Positions 33,091 through 41,922 are shown, counted from the first letter of the stretch. The stretch: DNA of 64,000 nucleotides from Mesorhizobium ciceri biovar biserrulae WSM1271 (GCF_000185905.1 NC_014923.1:2193501-2257500), one strand, 5' to 3'. The notes: generated by a model from the letters alone, not told the origin. Program-made: numbers and translations.

Positions 33091-34179
33091 CTAAGACTGC
33101 ACGTAGTTTGCCGAATTGTGCTTCTTCAGCACCTCGTCGAAGCGGCGGGCAAAGGCATCGTCGGCCAGCTTCTTGCGGCGCTGGATGTCGGCGGTGGCGA
33201 CCATGTTCTTCTCGTGCATCTCGAGTAGGTCGCCGATGTGTTTTTGCGAAGCAGCACCGATGCCGGCCATGGTTTCCTCGGCGGTGTTGTCGACCTGGCT
33301 GCCCAGCGTGTTGATCTTGTGGGCGACGTCCTGCTGGGCGGCGGTCTTCAGCGAATCTTCCAGCGCCTTGTAGAGCACGATGCGCTGCTCGGTATCGATG
33401 GTCAGCTTGTTGATCAGCGTCGATTGCGCGGCGATCTGGTTGTTGAGCGAATCGACGAAGGTCTGGAACATCGAGGTGTAGCGCTCGAGCGTCTGGCTCT
33501 CGGCCAGCAGCTCCTGCTCCTTGGCCTGCTTTTCGTTGTATTCCGTCGCCAGCTTGGAGCGTTCGCCTTCGAGCTGCGTGCGGTCCTTCTGGCTGGTCGA
33601 AGCGGCGATCTTGTTTTCGATGTCGAGCAGTATCGGGTTGAGCTCCTCGATGCGCTTCTGCACGGCTTCGAGGTTGGTCATGGTGGTCTTGCGGCGCTCG
33701 ATCACCTGCGACAGGCTGGTTTCCGAGGTCTTGTAGCGCTGGTCGAGGACCTCTTTCTGCGCCTTCAATATGCCGACGATGGTGTCGGATTTGACCAGCA
33801 ATTCCTGCAGATTGCCCGCCAGCGACATGTTGCGGACGCGGTCGGTGCGCATGCGCTGCTTGCTCTGGCTGGAGAAGATACCGATGAATTTTTCCCAGCC
33901 GGTGTAGTTCTTCATGCTCTCGAACTCGGAGCCGAAGACGTTGGTGGCGTCCTCCAGGCCGATGATCAGGTCGGCAATGTTGCCTTCCATCACCTTTTGC
34001 TGCTTCAGCACATCCTCGATGCGGGCGTTCTCGAGGTCGAAATTGGCGTCGCCGATCTTCTTGTCCGATGTGGCGAGCGTATCAAGCATGGTGCCGGACT
34101 GCTCGATCTTGGAGCGCATGTCCTGCACGACCTGCTTGGTCTTGGCAATTTCGGCGTCGAAATTCTGCAATGTCGCCAT
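33091..34179 (-). CDS. Coiled-coil protein, distantly TelA-like, first gene of the AAA+ operon
   Basis: 362 aa from ATG 34179, chosen for the GGGAGG site 5 nt upstream; ATGs 21 and 63 nt earlier lack one. The chain is almost all helix with heptad patterns: KQVVQDMRSKIEQSGTMLDT, RKTTMTNLEAVQKRIEELNP, ERSKLATEYNEKQAKEQELL. A basic, turn-containing segment GWEKFIGIFSSQSKQRMRT near residue 95 and the C-terminal AAQSTLINKLTIDTEQRIVL recall the toxic-anion-resistance family TelA, but only weakly. No membrane segment is present. As the first gene it may encode the scaffold on which the ATPase and the others assemble. Confidence 0.7.
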   Translation of the reverse strand: MATLQNFDAEIAKTKQVVQDMRSKIEQSGTMLDTLATSDKKIGDANFDLENARIEDVLKQQKVMEGNIADLIIGLEDATNVFGSEFESMKNYTGWEKFIGIFSSQSKQRMRTDRVRNMSLAGNLQELLVKSDTIVGILKAQKEVLDQRYKTSETSLSQVIERRKTTMTNLEAVQKRIEELNPILLDIENKIAASTSQKDRTQLEGERSKLATEYNEKQAKEQELLAESQTLERYTSMFQTFVDSLNNQIAAQSTLINKLTIDTEQRIVLYKALEDSLKTAAQQDVAHKINTLGSQVDNTAEETMAGIGAASQKHIGDLLEMHEKNMVATADIQRRKKLADDAFARRFDEVLKKHNSANYVQS

Positions 34180-34490
34180 TGGGGCCTCCCGCTTCGGCAT
34201 GACGTCGCTGGTCGCGAACAGCGGCGAATATATGTGGGGCATCGGGGGATTGAAAGACGTGAAGACATGGGCGGCGTGAAAACAAAAGAATCCATCAGGG
34301 TCTTGAAAACCAGTGAAGGCGGGGGCCTGGCGTGATTAGCTTGCCTGCCAGCCGTAGTTCAGCTGTCATTGAACTTTCATGCGGCAAGCCGATCGCGCAC
34401 GGATGCCTTTGTATTCGGCAAATCACTGAAGCAATCGCGGCCGCGATATGCGAGGGGAAAGCCGGTTTTACAGAGCTGACGAACAGCGGA
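34180..34490. other. Gene-free interval carrying the AAA+ operon promoter
   Basis: About 310 bp with no supported gene. It must contain the start of the minus-strand operon (genes from 34179 down). An AT-rich stretch occurs near 34265-34320 and TTCATTGAACTTTC-like sequence near 34368, but I could not pick a convincing promoter. A small open frame on the plus strand (34332 on) is antisense to the cytochrome gene and is not supported. Confidence 0.5.
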
Positions 34491-34880
34491 TCAGGGCTTG
34501 GGATCGGCCTTCAGATAGGCGATGACATTGGCGATGTCGTCGTCATTGGTCAGGCCGCCGAAGGCCATCTTGTTGCTCGGCACCTTCAGCTTTGGGGCCT
34601 TGAGATACTCGGCGAGATTGGCTTCATCCCAGACCAGGCCGGCGGCGCCGGCACTCTTCATCGCCTCGGAATAGTGGCCAAGAAAGCTCTCGGCGCTGCC
34701 GGCAGTGCGGCCAACGACGCCCAACAGATGCGGACCGACCTTGTCGCGGTCGGTGGCTGCGTCATGGCAGGCCATGCATCGGTTGAAGACCTTCTTGCCC
34801 AGGGCAGGATCGCCGCCGGCATGGGCTACGAGCGAGCTGGCAAGGAGAAGGATACTGGCGAACGAAGCGGCTCGAAGCAT
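34491..34880 (-). CDS. Class I c-type cytochrome (cytochrome c2/c556-like, soluble)
   Basis: 129 aa. The signal peptide (MLRAASFASILLLASSLVAH, cleavage after AHA) directs it to the periplasm. The heme site CMACH is Cys35-His39, and the sixth ligand is probably the Met in SNKMAFGGL near residue 105; VGPHLLGVVGR after the heme and the closing DDIANVIAYLK are typical of mitochondrial-type cytochrome c. It carries electrons, for example from complex III. It lies 89 bp downstream of tdk on the same strand. The start at 34880 has only a weak ribosome site. Confidence 0.93.
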   Translation of the reverse strand: MLRAASFASILLLASSLVAHAGGDPALGKKVFNRCMACHDAATDRDKVGPHLLGVVGRTAGSAESFLGHYSEAMKSAGAAGLVWDEANLAEYLKAPKLKVPSNKMAFGGLTNDDDIANVIAYLKADPKP

Positions 34881-34969
34881 GGCTGACCCCGGGGAGCTCT
34901 GGCTGGCTGCGTTATAGTACCGAGCCCTTAAGAAACGCTGCATCGGGCCGGGGTCAAGGCCGCCGACCG

Positions 34970-35581
34970 TCAGCCCTTGATAAAGCCGATGAAGTCGTCT
35001 GGCGCGGCGCGGCCCATCTCTTCCTCCCAGTGGCGGCGGCAGAGCGAGACATAGACGTCCTTGCCGATCGCCACCTGCTCGCCCTGGCGCGCCACCTTGC
35101 CATCGGGGCCGAGGCGCACGACCATCGTCGCCTTGCGGCCGCATCGGCAGATGGTGCGCACTTCGCGCAAATCGTCGGCGATGGCCAGCAGCGCGCGCGA
35201 GCCGGAAAACAGCTTGCCCTGGAAATCGGTGCGCAGGCCGTAGCACATGACCGGGATGTTCAGCCGGTCGGCGATGCGGGCGAGCTGCCAGACCTGCTCT
35301 TCCTCGAGGAACTGCGCCTCGTCGACGAAGACGCAATGCACCGACGTATGCGCGTGATGAGCGGCGACGCGGGCGAACAGATCGTCGCCGTCGCGAAACA
35401 TCTCGGCTTCCGTCTCCAGGCCTATGCGCGACGAGATCAGGCCTGTATCGCCCTTGCGGTAGTGGCCGGCGACGAACAGCATCGTGCCCATGCCGCGCTC
35501 GCGGTAATTGTAAGAGGCCTGCAAGAGCATCGTCGTCTTGCCGGCGTTCATCGTCGCGTAGTGGAAGTAAAGCTTGGCCAT
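34970..35581 (-). CDS. tdk: Thymidine kinase
   Basis: 203 aa. The P-loop HYATMNAGKTT is at residues 6-16, the Walker B-like CVFVDEAQFLEEEQV follows, and the zinc-binding lasso (ICRCGRKATMVV) has the Cys-x-Cys of type II kinases; a further Cys-x-x-Cys-like site is incomplete (SLCRRHWEEE contributes Cys and His). It phosphorylates thymidine in the salvage pathway. The ATG at 35581 is followed by typical AKLYFHYATM. It is divergent from choX with 237 bp between. Confidence 0.95.
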   Translation of the reverse strand: MAKLYFHYATMNAGKTTMLLQASYNYRERGMGTMLFVAGHYRKGDTGLISSRIGLETEAEMFRDGDDLFARVAAHHAHTSVHCVFVDEAQFLEEEQVWQLARIADRLNIPVMCYGLRTDFQGKLFSGSRALLAIADDLREVRTICRCGRKATMVVRLGPDGKVARQGEQVAIGKDVYVSLCRRHWEEEMGRAAPDDFIGFIKG

Positions 35582-35730
35582 GCCGCTCTTTTAAGCCGAC
35601 TTGGCCTGACACGGGGAGGGGCCAGAGCGGCATTCCCCTGAAAAAGCCGGCTGGCCAGACAAAAGCGCCTGATGTGTCGCTGATTGGCCAGCCCGCGCCG
35701 TTGATCGTGATTGTCTTAATGCTTGAAACC

Positions 35731-35745
35731 ACACCAGAATGGTGT
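35731..35745. promoter_or_regulatory. Palindrome upstream of choX (possible operator)
   Basis: ACACCA-GAA-TGGTGT is a perfect 6-bp inverted repeat with a 3-nt centre, 74 bp before the choX ATG in the tdk-choX intergenic region (35582-35818). Its position suits an operator for a choline/betaine-responsive regulator, but no regulator gene is nearby and the site is not a known motif to me. Confidence 0.4.
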
Positions 35746-35818
35746 TTGGCTGACGAAACAAGGCGGGCACAGAAACCGTAGCTACGCTTCGCCAAAGAAT
35801 CACAATGGGAGACTGTCT

Positions 35819-36754
35819 ATGTCGCGTATGAACTCTTTCGTCGCCGGCCTCGGCCTGGCGGCTTTTTTGTCAACCAGCGCTGCCTACGCCGGTGATCCGG
35901 CAAGCTGCAAGGCGGTGCGCCTTTCCGATGTCGGCTGGACCGACATCCAGGCGACGACCGGCGTCGCCTCCGTGCTGCTGACCGCGCTCGGCTATGAGCC
36001 GCAAACGATCCAGCTGTCGGTGCCGGTGACCATGGCGTCGCTGAAGAACAAGGATCTCGACGTGTTCCTCGGCAACTGGATGCCGTCGATGACCAACGAC
36101 ATCAAGGACTATACAGCCGACGGTTCGGTCGAGACGATCAGCACCAACCTGACCGGCGCCGGCTACGGCATCGTCGTGCCGACCTATGTCGCCGACGCCG
36201 GCGTCAAATCGCTGACCGATATCGGCAAGTTCAAGGACAAGTTCAACGGCAAGATCTATGGCATCGAGGCCGGCAATGACGGCAACCGCATCATCCTCGA
36301 CATGATCAAGAACCCGAAGGACAATCTCGAAGGCTTCGAGCTGGTCGAATCCTCGGAAGCCGGCATGCTGACGCAGGCCGAGCAGTCGATGAAGAACAAT
36401 GAATGGATCGCCTTCCTCGGCTGGACGCCGCATCCGGTGATGGGCGCCATGAAGATCACCTATCTCGACGGCATGGGCGACAGCGGCTTCGGCGCCGCCA
36501 CCGTCTACACCAATGTGCGCAAGGGCTACACCACCGAATGCCCGAACGCCGGCAAGTTCATCGCCAACCTGAAGTTCAACCTGGACATGGAAGGCGAGAT
36601 GATGGACGCGATCCTCAAGGGCGGCGACGCCAATACGGTTGCAACCGACTGGCTGAAGAAGCACCCGGATGCCGTTGCCCCGTGGATTGCCGGCGTGACT
36701 ACCTTCGACGGCGGTGACGCTGCCGCCGCCATCAAGACCGCGCTCGGAAGCTGA
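35819..36754 (+). CDS. choX: Choline ABC transporter periplasmic binding protein
   Basis: 311 aa. The N-terminal signal (MSRMNSFVAGLGLAAFLSTS, cleavage after AYA) is followed by GDPASCKAVRLSDVGWTDIQ, the conserved start of ChoX. FLGNWMPSMTNDI, GYGIVVPTYVADAG and GWTPHPVMGAMKITYLDG supply the aromatic box that binds the quaternary ammonium group. The GGGAGA site precedes ATG 35819. It forms an operon with choW and choV; the terminator-like hairpin at 36785-36815 should keep choX more abundant than the permease. ChoX delivers choline for betaine and one-carbon metabolism in rhizobia. Confidence 0.95.
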   Translation: MSRMNSFVAGLGLAAFLSTSAAYAGDPASCKAVRLSDVGWTDIQATTGVASVLLTALGYEPQTIQLSVPVTMASLKNKDLDVFLGNWMPSMTNDIKDYTADGSVETISTNLTGAGYGIVVPTYVADAGVKSLTDIGKFKDKFNGKIYGIEAGNDGNRIILDMIKNPKDNLEGFELVESSEAGMLTQAEQSMKNNEWIAFLGWTPHPVMGAMKITYLDGMGDSGFGAATVYTNVRKGYTTECPNAGKFIANLKFNLDMEGEMMDAILKGGDANTVATDWLKKHPDAVAPWIAGVTTFDGGDAAAAIKTALGS

Positions 36755-36784
36755 GCCGACTGAATTCGGCAAAGCCGAACCAGG

Positions 36785-36818
36785 AAGGGCAGCCATCTTA
36801 GAAAAGGCTGCCCTTTTT
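36785..36818 (+). terminator. Hairpin between choX and choW
   Basis: AAGGGCAGCC (36785-36794) pairs with GGCTGCCCTT (36806-36815), a perfect 10-bp stem followed by TTT. It would end part of the transcripts after choX or protect the 3' end of choX mRNA, a common device in ABC importer operons. Confidence 0.7.
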
Positions 36819-36888
36819 CATATCCTGTGACAAGATGACGACGGTCGAGGCCGAGGGGCAGGGCGGTCTCCTGCACGAGAGGGGCGAT

Positions 36889-37743
36889 ATGGATCCGATT
36901 TCGAAATTCATGGTCGATCACAAGATTCCGATCGGCGCCTGGGGAAAGGCCTTCTTCGGTTTCCTCACCGACAATTTCGACACTGTGTTCAGGGCCTTTT
37001 CGAATGGCCTCAATTTCCTGCTGGATGGGCTGGTCGGCATCCTCTTGATGGTGCCGCCGGTGCTGCTGGCGCTGATCATCGCTGTTATCGCCTGGCTGCT
37101 GCAACGCTCGCGACCGCTTGCCATCGGCGTCTTTCTCGGCCTGATCTTCATCATCAACCAGAACCTTTGGAAGCAGACGGTGCAGACGCTGGTGCTGGTC
37201 GTCGCGGCCGCTGCCATGGCCATGGCCATCGGCGTGCCGCTCGGCATCTGGGCAGCGCACAAGCCGAAGGTCTACCGCGTCATGCTGCCGGTGCTCGACC
37301 TGATGCAGACGCTGCCGACCTTCGTCTACCTGATCCCGGTGCTGACGCTGTTCGGCCTCGGCAACGCGCCCGGCCTCATCGTCACCATCATCTTCGTCAT
37401 TCCGACCGCGGTCCGGCTCACGCATCTGGGCGTCGTCTCGGTGCCGAAGTCGATCGTCGAGGCCGGCGAGGCTTTCGGCGCCACCAAGAGCCAGCTGCTG
37501 TGGAAGGTGGAACTGCCGTCGGCGCTGCCCACCATCATGGCCGGCCTGACGCAATCGATCATGCTGTCGCTGTCGATGGTGGTGTTTGCCGCACTGATCG
37601 GCGCCGGCGGGCTCGGCACCGAGATCAACCGGGCGCTCGGCTCGCGCCGCATCGACCTCGGGCTTGAGGCGGGGCTTGCCATCGTCGTTTTGGCCATCGT
37701 GCTCGACCGGATGACCCGCATCGCCGTTGGAGGCAAGAAATGA
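36889..37743 (+). CDS. choW: Choline ABC transporter permease
   Basis: 284 aa from ATG 36889, which has GAGAGGGG 4 nt upstream; 18 upstream codons are open but unsupported. Hydrophobic helices cover most of the chain and the ProW-type motif EAGEAFGATKSQLLWKVELP (coupling helix) lies near residue 205. The N-terminal IGAWGKAFFGFLTDNFDTVF is typical of the ProW/ChoW family. Its last 4 bp overlap the choV start (ATGA). Confidence 0.95.
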   Translation: MDPISKFMVDHKIPIGAWGKAFFGFLTDNFDTVFRAFSNGLNFLLDGLVGILLMVPPVLLALIIAVIAWLLQRSRPLAIGVFLGLIFIINQNLWKQTVQTLVLVVAAAAMAMAIGVPLGIWAAHKPKVYRVMLPVLDLMQTLPTFVYLIPVLTLFGLGNAPGLIVTIIFVIPTAVRLTHLGVVSVPKSIVEAGEAFGATKSQLLWKVELPSALPTIMAGLTQSIMLSLSMVVFAALIGAGGLGTEINRALGSRRIDLGLEAGLAIVVLAIVLDRMTRIAVGGKK

Positions 37744-38921
37744 CCGTCGCCGTCGATTTCAGGAACGTCGATATCGTCTTCGGCGCCGACCAGGCCGGAT
37801 CGCTGAAGATGATCGACGCCGGCGCCAGCCGCGCCGAGATCCTCGAAAAGACCGGCAATGTACTGGGCTGCGCCGGCGCCAGCCTGACCGTGAACGAGGG
37901 CGAGATCTCCGTTCTGATGGGCCTCTCCGGTTCGGGCAAGTCGACATTGCTGCGGGCGGTCAACCGGCTCAACGTGGTGTCGCGCGGCCAGGTGCTGGTC
38001 AAGGATGGCGACAAGACCGTCGATGTCGTCACCTGCGACGAGGCGACCTTGCGGCGCCTGCGCCAGAAACAGGTGGCGATGGTGTTCCAGCAGTTCGGCC
38101 TTTTGCCCTGGCGCACGGTGGAGGAGAATGTCGGTCTCGGCCTCGAACTGGCCGGCGTCCCGGAAGCCGAACGCAAGGAGCGCGTCCAACGCCAGCTCAA
38201 GCTGGTCAATCTCGACCAGTGGTCGAAGAAATATGCGCATGAGCTTTCGGGCGGCATGCAGCAGCGCGTCGGCCTGGCGCGGGCCTTCGCCACCGAGGCG
38301 CCGATCCTGTTGATGGATGAGCCGTTCTCGGCGCTCGACCCGCTCATCCGCACCAAGCTGCAGGACGAATTGCTGCAGCTGCAGACTGAATTGAAGAAGA
38401 CCATCATCTTCGTCAGCCACGACCTCGAGGAGGCGCTGAAGATCGGCTCCCACATCACCATCATGGAGGGTGGGCGCATCGTGCAAACCGGCGCGCCCGA
38501 AGACATCGTGCTGCGGCCCGCCAACGACTATGTCCGAGACTTCATCGCCAATGTGAACCCGCTGTCGGTGCTGACCGCCTGGAACGTGATGCGCGACCGT
38601 CGCGATCTGGAGCACGGCAAGGACGGCTGGGTCTGGCTCGACCGCCGCAAGACGACGCGCTTCAAGATCGACGATCACGGGCTGGTTGCGGCGGCTGAAC
38701 GCGACGGCAAGCCGGCGGTCTGGGTGTCGTGCGCCGACGTCGAAGGCCAATCCGAGGAAGCCGCGCAAGTGTTCTGGGCCAACCCGGGCACCTCGCTGAA
38801 AACCGTCATGCTGGCCATGCACCGTTCGCAGACCGCTCCGGTAGCGCTGTTTGACGACCAGTCGCGCTTCGTCGGCGCCATCGGCATTCGCGACGTGCTG
38901 AGCGCGGTGTTGCGGCGGTAG
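37740..38921 (+). CDS. choV: Choline ABC transporter ATP-binding protein
   Basis: 393 aa. Walker A GLSGSGKST is at about residues 61-69, the Q-loop in VFQQFGLLPW, signature LSGGMQQR, Walker B ILLMDEPFSALD, and the H-loop in FVSHDLEEALK. The C-terminal 110 residues (VNPLSVLTAWNVM onward, ending GAIGIRDVLSAVLRR) form the CBS-like accessory domain of ProV-type ATPases. It is translationally coupled to choW. With choX and choW it forms the high-affinity choline importer. Confidence 0.95.
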   Translation: MTVAVDFRNVDIVFGADQAGSLKMIDAGASRAEILEKTGNVLGCAGASLTVNEGEISVLMGLSGSGKSTLLRAVNRLNVVSRGQVLVKDGDKTVDVVTCDEATLRRLRQKQVAMVFQQFGLLPWRTVEENVGLGLELAGVPEAERKERVQRQLKLVNLDQWSKKYAHELSGGMQQRVGLARAFATEAPILLMDEPFSALDPLIRTKLQDELLQLQTELKKTIIFVSHDLEEALKIGSHITIMEGGRIVQTGAPEDIVLRPANDYVRDFIANVNPLSVLTAWNVMRDRRDLEHGKDGWVWLDRRKTTRFKIDDHGLVAAAERDGKPAVWVSCADVEGQSEEAAQVFWANPGTSLKTVMLAMHRSQTAPVALFDDQSRFVGAIGIRDVLSAVLRR

Positions 38922-38973
38922 TTTCTCCGGAATCCAACGGCGGCGAGGCGCGGCGACCGGGCGCGCCTTGTTT

Positions 38974-40380
38974 TTATGCCGCCAGCGGCAGGCGCAGTTG
39001 CGTCAGCAGGCCGCCGCCGGGATTGTTGGACAGGCGGATCTCGCCACCTGCGGCGCGCGCGATGTTGCGGGCAATGGTCAGGCCGAGACCAAGACCGCCG
39101 GTCTGGCGGTTGCGCGATTGTTCGAGGCGCACGAACGAGCTGAACACGGCGTCGATCTGCGCCTGCGGTATGCCAGGCCCTTCATCGCGGATGGTGAGCA
39201 GGATCATGTCCTCCGACCGGCGCAGCGAAAGATGCGCCTTCTTGCCGTAGGTGACCGCGTTCTGCACCAGATTGGTGACGCAGCGCTTGAGCGCGACCGG
39301 CCGCGCCATGCAGATCAGCCCGCGCGAACGGGTCTCGTCGTCGAACGATACGTCGTCATAGCCGTCGGCGATCGATTCCACGAGCGACCAGAAATCGATG
39401 CGTTCGTTCTTTTCCTCGGTCACTTCGAAGGTGGCAAAGTCGATCACCGAACTGGCAATGCTCTCGACATCGGCGAGATCGTGGGCCAGCGCCTCGCGGA
39501 CCGCCGATTTGCGCAACAGCTCCAGGCGCAGGCGCATCCTGGTCATCGGCGTGCGCAGGTCATGCGCCAGTGCCGCCGCCAGATGTTCGCGGTCCTCGAC
39601 ATATTCGCGCAATCTCGCCTGCATGGCATTGATCGCCTTGGCGGCGGCACGCACCTCGCGGCTGCCGCTCTCGGCGATCGGCGGGCTCTTCAGATCCTTG
39701 CCGATCCGGTTCACGGCGGTTTCCATCATCCGGTAGGGCGCCGTCAACCGGCGCAGTGACCAGATCGACATGATCACCACCAGCCCTGCGATCAGCGAAT
39801 AGAGCGGCAGGCTGTCGAAACTCAGGATCGGGCCGACGGGCGTGATCGGTTCGGTGAAATTCAGCCATTGGCCGTCGGCGAAGCGCAGCGATGCCGTCAG
39901 CTTGTCGCTCTGGGCGAAGTCGGCGGCCAGCACCAGAAGGTCGCGCTCGACCTGGCCGATGTCGGGTCCTGGCGTCGTGCCGTCCGCGTCGTCGGCCTCG
40001 CGCGTCGCCGGATCGCGGCGCACGCGTGCATCGGTGATGCCGAATTTGGACAGCCGGCCGACGAGGATGTCTTCGAGTTCGGCCAGTTCGTCGTCGCCGG
40101 CGATCGACGAAGTGACCGCCGGCGTGTCCGAAACGGTGAGCGCGTAGGTGGAGTTGAACAGGCCGGTCGCCGTCGCCTTGCGCTCGTCCGGACTGGCGTC
40201 ATGCATGAGCTGCACCAGCGAGAAGGCACGGTCGTTGAGCCGGTAGAGGTCGACGACGTCGTTGGCGGCAGCGCGGTCGCGCGAGACGATGTAGAGGGTC
40301 GCGACCTGGCTGATCAGCAGGCCGGCAATGACGATCAGCAGCACCCAGACAGGCAAGGTCTGCGGCAGGAAACGTCTCAT
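38974..40380 (-). CDS. Membrane sensor histidine kinase
   Basis: 468 aa. Transmembrane helices at about 11-33 and 191-210 enclose a periplasmic sensor domain of roughly 155 residues; then HAMP (RRLTAPYRMMETAVNRIGKD), H-box ALAHDLRTPMTRMRLRLELL with phospho-acceptor His273, N-box LVQNAVTYGKK and G-boxes DEGPGIPQAQ and GGLGLGLTIARNIA. It pairs with the response regulator upstream: their frames overlap by 4 bp (ATGA). The signal sensed is unknown. It converges with choV (52 bp apart). Confidence 0.93.
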   Translation of the reverse strand: MRRFLPQTLPVWVLLIVIAGLLISQVATLYIVSRDRAAANDVVDLYRLNDRAFSLVQLMHDASPDERKATATGLFNSTYALTVSDTPAVTSSIAGDDELAELEDILVGRLSKFGITDARVRRDPATREADDADGTTPGPDIGQVERDLLVLAADFAQSDKLTASLRFADGQWLNFTEPITPVGPILSFDSLPLYSLIAGLVVIMSIWSLRRLTAPYRMMETAVNRIGKDLKSPPIAESGSREVRAAAKAINAMQARLREYVEDREHLAAALAHDLRTPMTRMRLRLELLRKSAVREALAHDLADVESIASSVIDFATFEVTEEKNERIDFWSLVESIADGYDDVSFDDETRSRGLICMARPVALKRCVTNLVQNAVTYGKKAHLSLRRSEDMILLTIRDEGPGIPQAQIDAVFSSFVRLEQSRNRQTGGLGLGLTIARNIARAAGGEIRLSNNPGGGLLTQLRLPLAA

Positions 40381-41093
40381 TCGGAGGTCGTCTCGGGCAG
40401 GAACTGGTAGCCGCCGCTGCGTACGGTCAGGATCAGCTTGGGCGTCTTCGGGTCGTCCTCCATCTTGCGCCGCAACCGGCTGACCAGGATGTCGATGCTG
40501 CGGTCGAAGGAATAGTCGCTGTCGCCGCCGGACAGTTCGATGAGCTGGTCGCGGGTCAGCACACGCTGCGCACTCTTGACGAAGGTCTGCAGCAGGTTGA
40601 ATTCGGCCATGGTCAGCTCGACCCTGACATCGTCGGGTGCGATCAGCCGGCGCCGGGCACAGTCCATCGTCCAGCCAGCGAAGCGGTAGATCTGCTTGGT
40701 GGTGGCGCGCTTCGGCTCGGCGGCGCCATTGCGCCTGAGCACGGCCCGGATGCGCGCCAAAAGCTCGCGCGGGTCGAAGGGCTTGGGCACATAGTCATCG
40801 GCGCCCATTTCCAGGCCGACGACGCGGTCGGTCGTCTCGGTGACGGCGGTCAGCATAATGATCGGCGTCGAATACTGGGCGCGCAGGTCGCGGCACAGCT
40901 CCAGCCCGCTTTTGCCGGGCAGCATCACGTCGAGGACGATGAGGTCCACCTGGACGCGCCGCAGGATGGTCTCCATCTCGATGCCGTCGGCGGCAACCGA
41001 GGTGTGCAGGCCCCGCTTCTGGAAGAATTCCTGCAGCAGGTCGCGGATGCCCTTGTCGTCGTCGACGATCAGTATGTGTGCATCGGATTTCAC
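40377..41093 (-). CDS. OmpR-family response regulator
   Basis: 238 aa from a GTG at 41093 (VKSDAHILIVDDD); an in-frame GTG 22 codons earlier is open but gives no receiver-like sequence. The receiver has acids Asp11-Asp13, phospho-acceptor Asp55 in LIVLDVMLPGKSG, and Lys in YVPKPFDPREL. The winged-helix DNA-binding domain at the C-terminus (LTMAEFNLLQTFVKSAQRVL, RSIDILVSRLRRKMEDDPK, ILTVRSGGYQF) is typical of OmpR. It acts with the kinase encoded next. Targets are unknown. Confidence 0.92.
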   Translation of the reverse strand: MKSDAHILIVDDDKGIRDLLQEFFQKRGLHTSVAADGIEMETILRRVQVDLIVLDVMLPGKSGLELCRDLRAQYSTPIIMLTAVTETTDRVVGLEMGADDYVPKPFDPRELLARIRAVLRRNGAAEPKRATTKQIYRFAGWTMDCARRRLIAPDDVRVELTMAEFNLLQTFVKSAQRVLTRDQLIELSGGDSDYSFDRSIDILVSRLRRKMEDDPKTPKLILTVRSGGYQFLPETTSE

Positions 41094-41346
41094 AGCAGCC
41101 CTGTCATTGTTGCCAAGCCCTTCTGTCCTTGATTGCCAAGCCCTTCGGTCGCAACCCACACGATAGAATTCAGGCCATATGTTGGCCAGTGGCTATGATG
41201 GGGTTCACACCGGCTTTCTCAGACACACTCCAGAAACAAAATTCTACAGTTCAGAAAAACTCCTGAAAAATTTCAAAGGCATAACTGATCTCGTGGCGGT
41301 CAGGTCATCGGCTGCGACGCTAGTCTCCGGGTTTACGGATAAACCG

Positions 41347-41649
41347 ATGCCAAGGTTGTCGATCAGTTTGTTGGGTGCGTTGCTGGGCTTCTGCCTGGTC
41401 ACTGCCGCTGTCGGACAATCGGACGCAAAGGCGACGCTCACAACCCGGAGCGAACGGTGCGCCAATCTCAGCCACCAATTTGATGAAGCCCTCGAAACCC
41501 ATGCCACGGCAACGCAGGTCACCGCGGCAAAGGCACTTCAGAGAAAGGGCAACCGGTACTGCGCCGCCAAGAAACAGGCACAGGGCATCCGGATGCTCGC
41601 CAATGCTTTGAAGCTGCTTGGAGTGACGCCGAACGACCCGGTTCAGTAA
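41347..41649 (+). CDS. Small secreted hypothetical protein
   Basis: 100 aa from ATG 41347 (MPRLSISLLGALLGFCLVTA), which gives a clear signal peptide ending in AVG or nearby; the frame is open for 56 more codons upstream but without coding character. The mature part contains two cysteines (SERCANLSHQFDEALETH, GNRYCAAKKQAQGIRMLANA) and is helical. No family was recognised. It is followed by the lysine-rich secreted protein after 39 bp. Confidence 0.65.
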   Translation: MPRLSISLLGALLGFCLVTAAVGQSDAKATLTTRSERCANLSHQFDEALETHATATQVTAAKALQRKGNRYCAAKKQAQGIRMLANALKLLGVTPNDPVQ

Positions 41650-41688
41650 CGCTCCGAAACTTGACCCGCATAAAAAGGAAACGAAGCC

Positions 41689-41922
41689 ATGAAAAAGTCC
41701 ATCCTCTCCGCAACCGGTCTCGCCGTCGCTCTCGCTTTCGCGATGCCGGCTCTCGGCAACGCCGCCGCCACCACGACCGCTGCTCCGGCTGCTTCGACGA
41801 CCACCGCTCCGGCGACTGCCGCTCCGGCCAAGGCTGCTCCGAAGAAGGTCGTCAAGAAGACCGTCAAGAAGCACAAGAAGGCTGCTGAGAAGGCCGTCAA
41901 GAAGGACGCCCCGAAGACCTGA
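41689..41922 (+). CDS. Lysine/alanine-rich secreted protein (histone H1-like tail)
   Basis: 77 aa. The signal peptide (MKKSILSATGLAVALAFAMP, cleavage after LGNA or GNAA) is followed by an Ala/Thr/Pro segment (TTTAAPAASTTTAPATAA) and a basic end with repeated KK: KKVVKKTVKKHKKAAEKAVK. The AAGGA site precedes the ATG. Such chains bind nucleic acid or anionic polymers; in the periplasm the target could be cell wall or metal-poor anionic polymers, which is speculation. Hairpins at 41929-41945 and 41956-41991 end the gene. Confidence 0.8.
   Translation: MKKSILSATGLAVALAFAMPALGNAAATTTAAPAASTTTAPATAAPAKAAPKKVVKKTVKKHKKAAEKAVKKDAPKT

Noticed and set aside
34332-34886. 184-codon plus-strand frame across the cytochrome c gene
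   Set aside because: Antisense to a signal-peptide-bearing CMACH cytochrome; no ribosome site.
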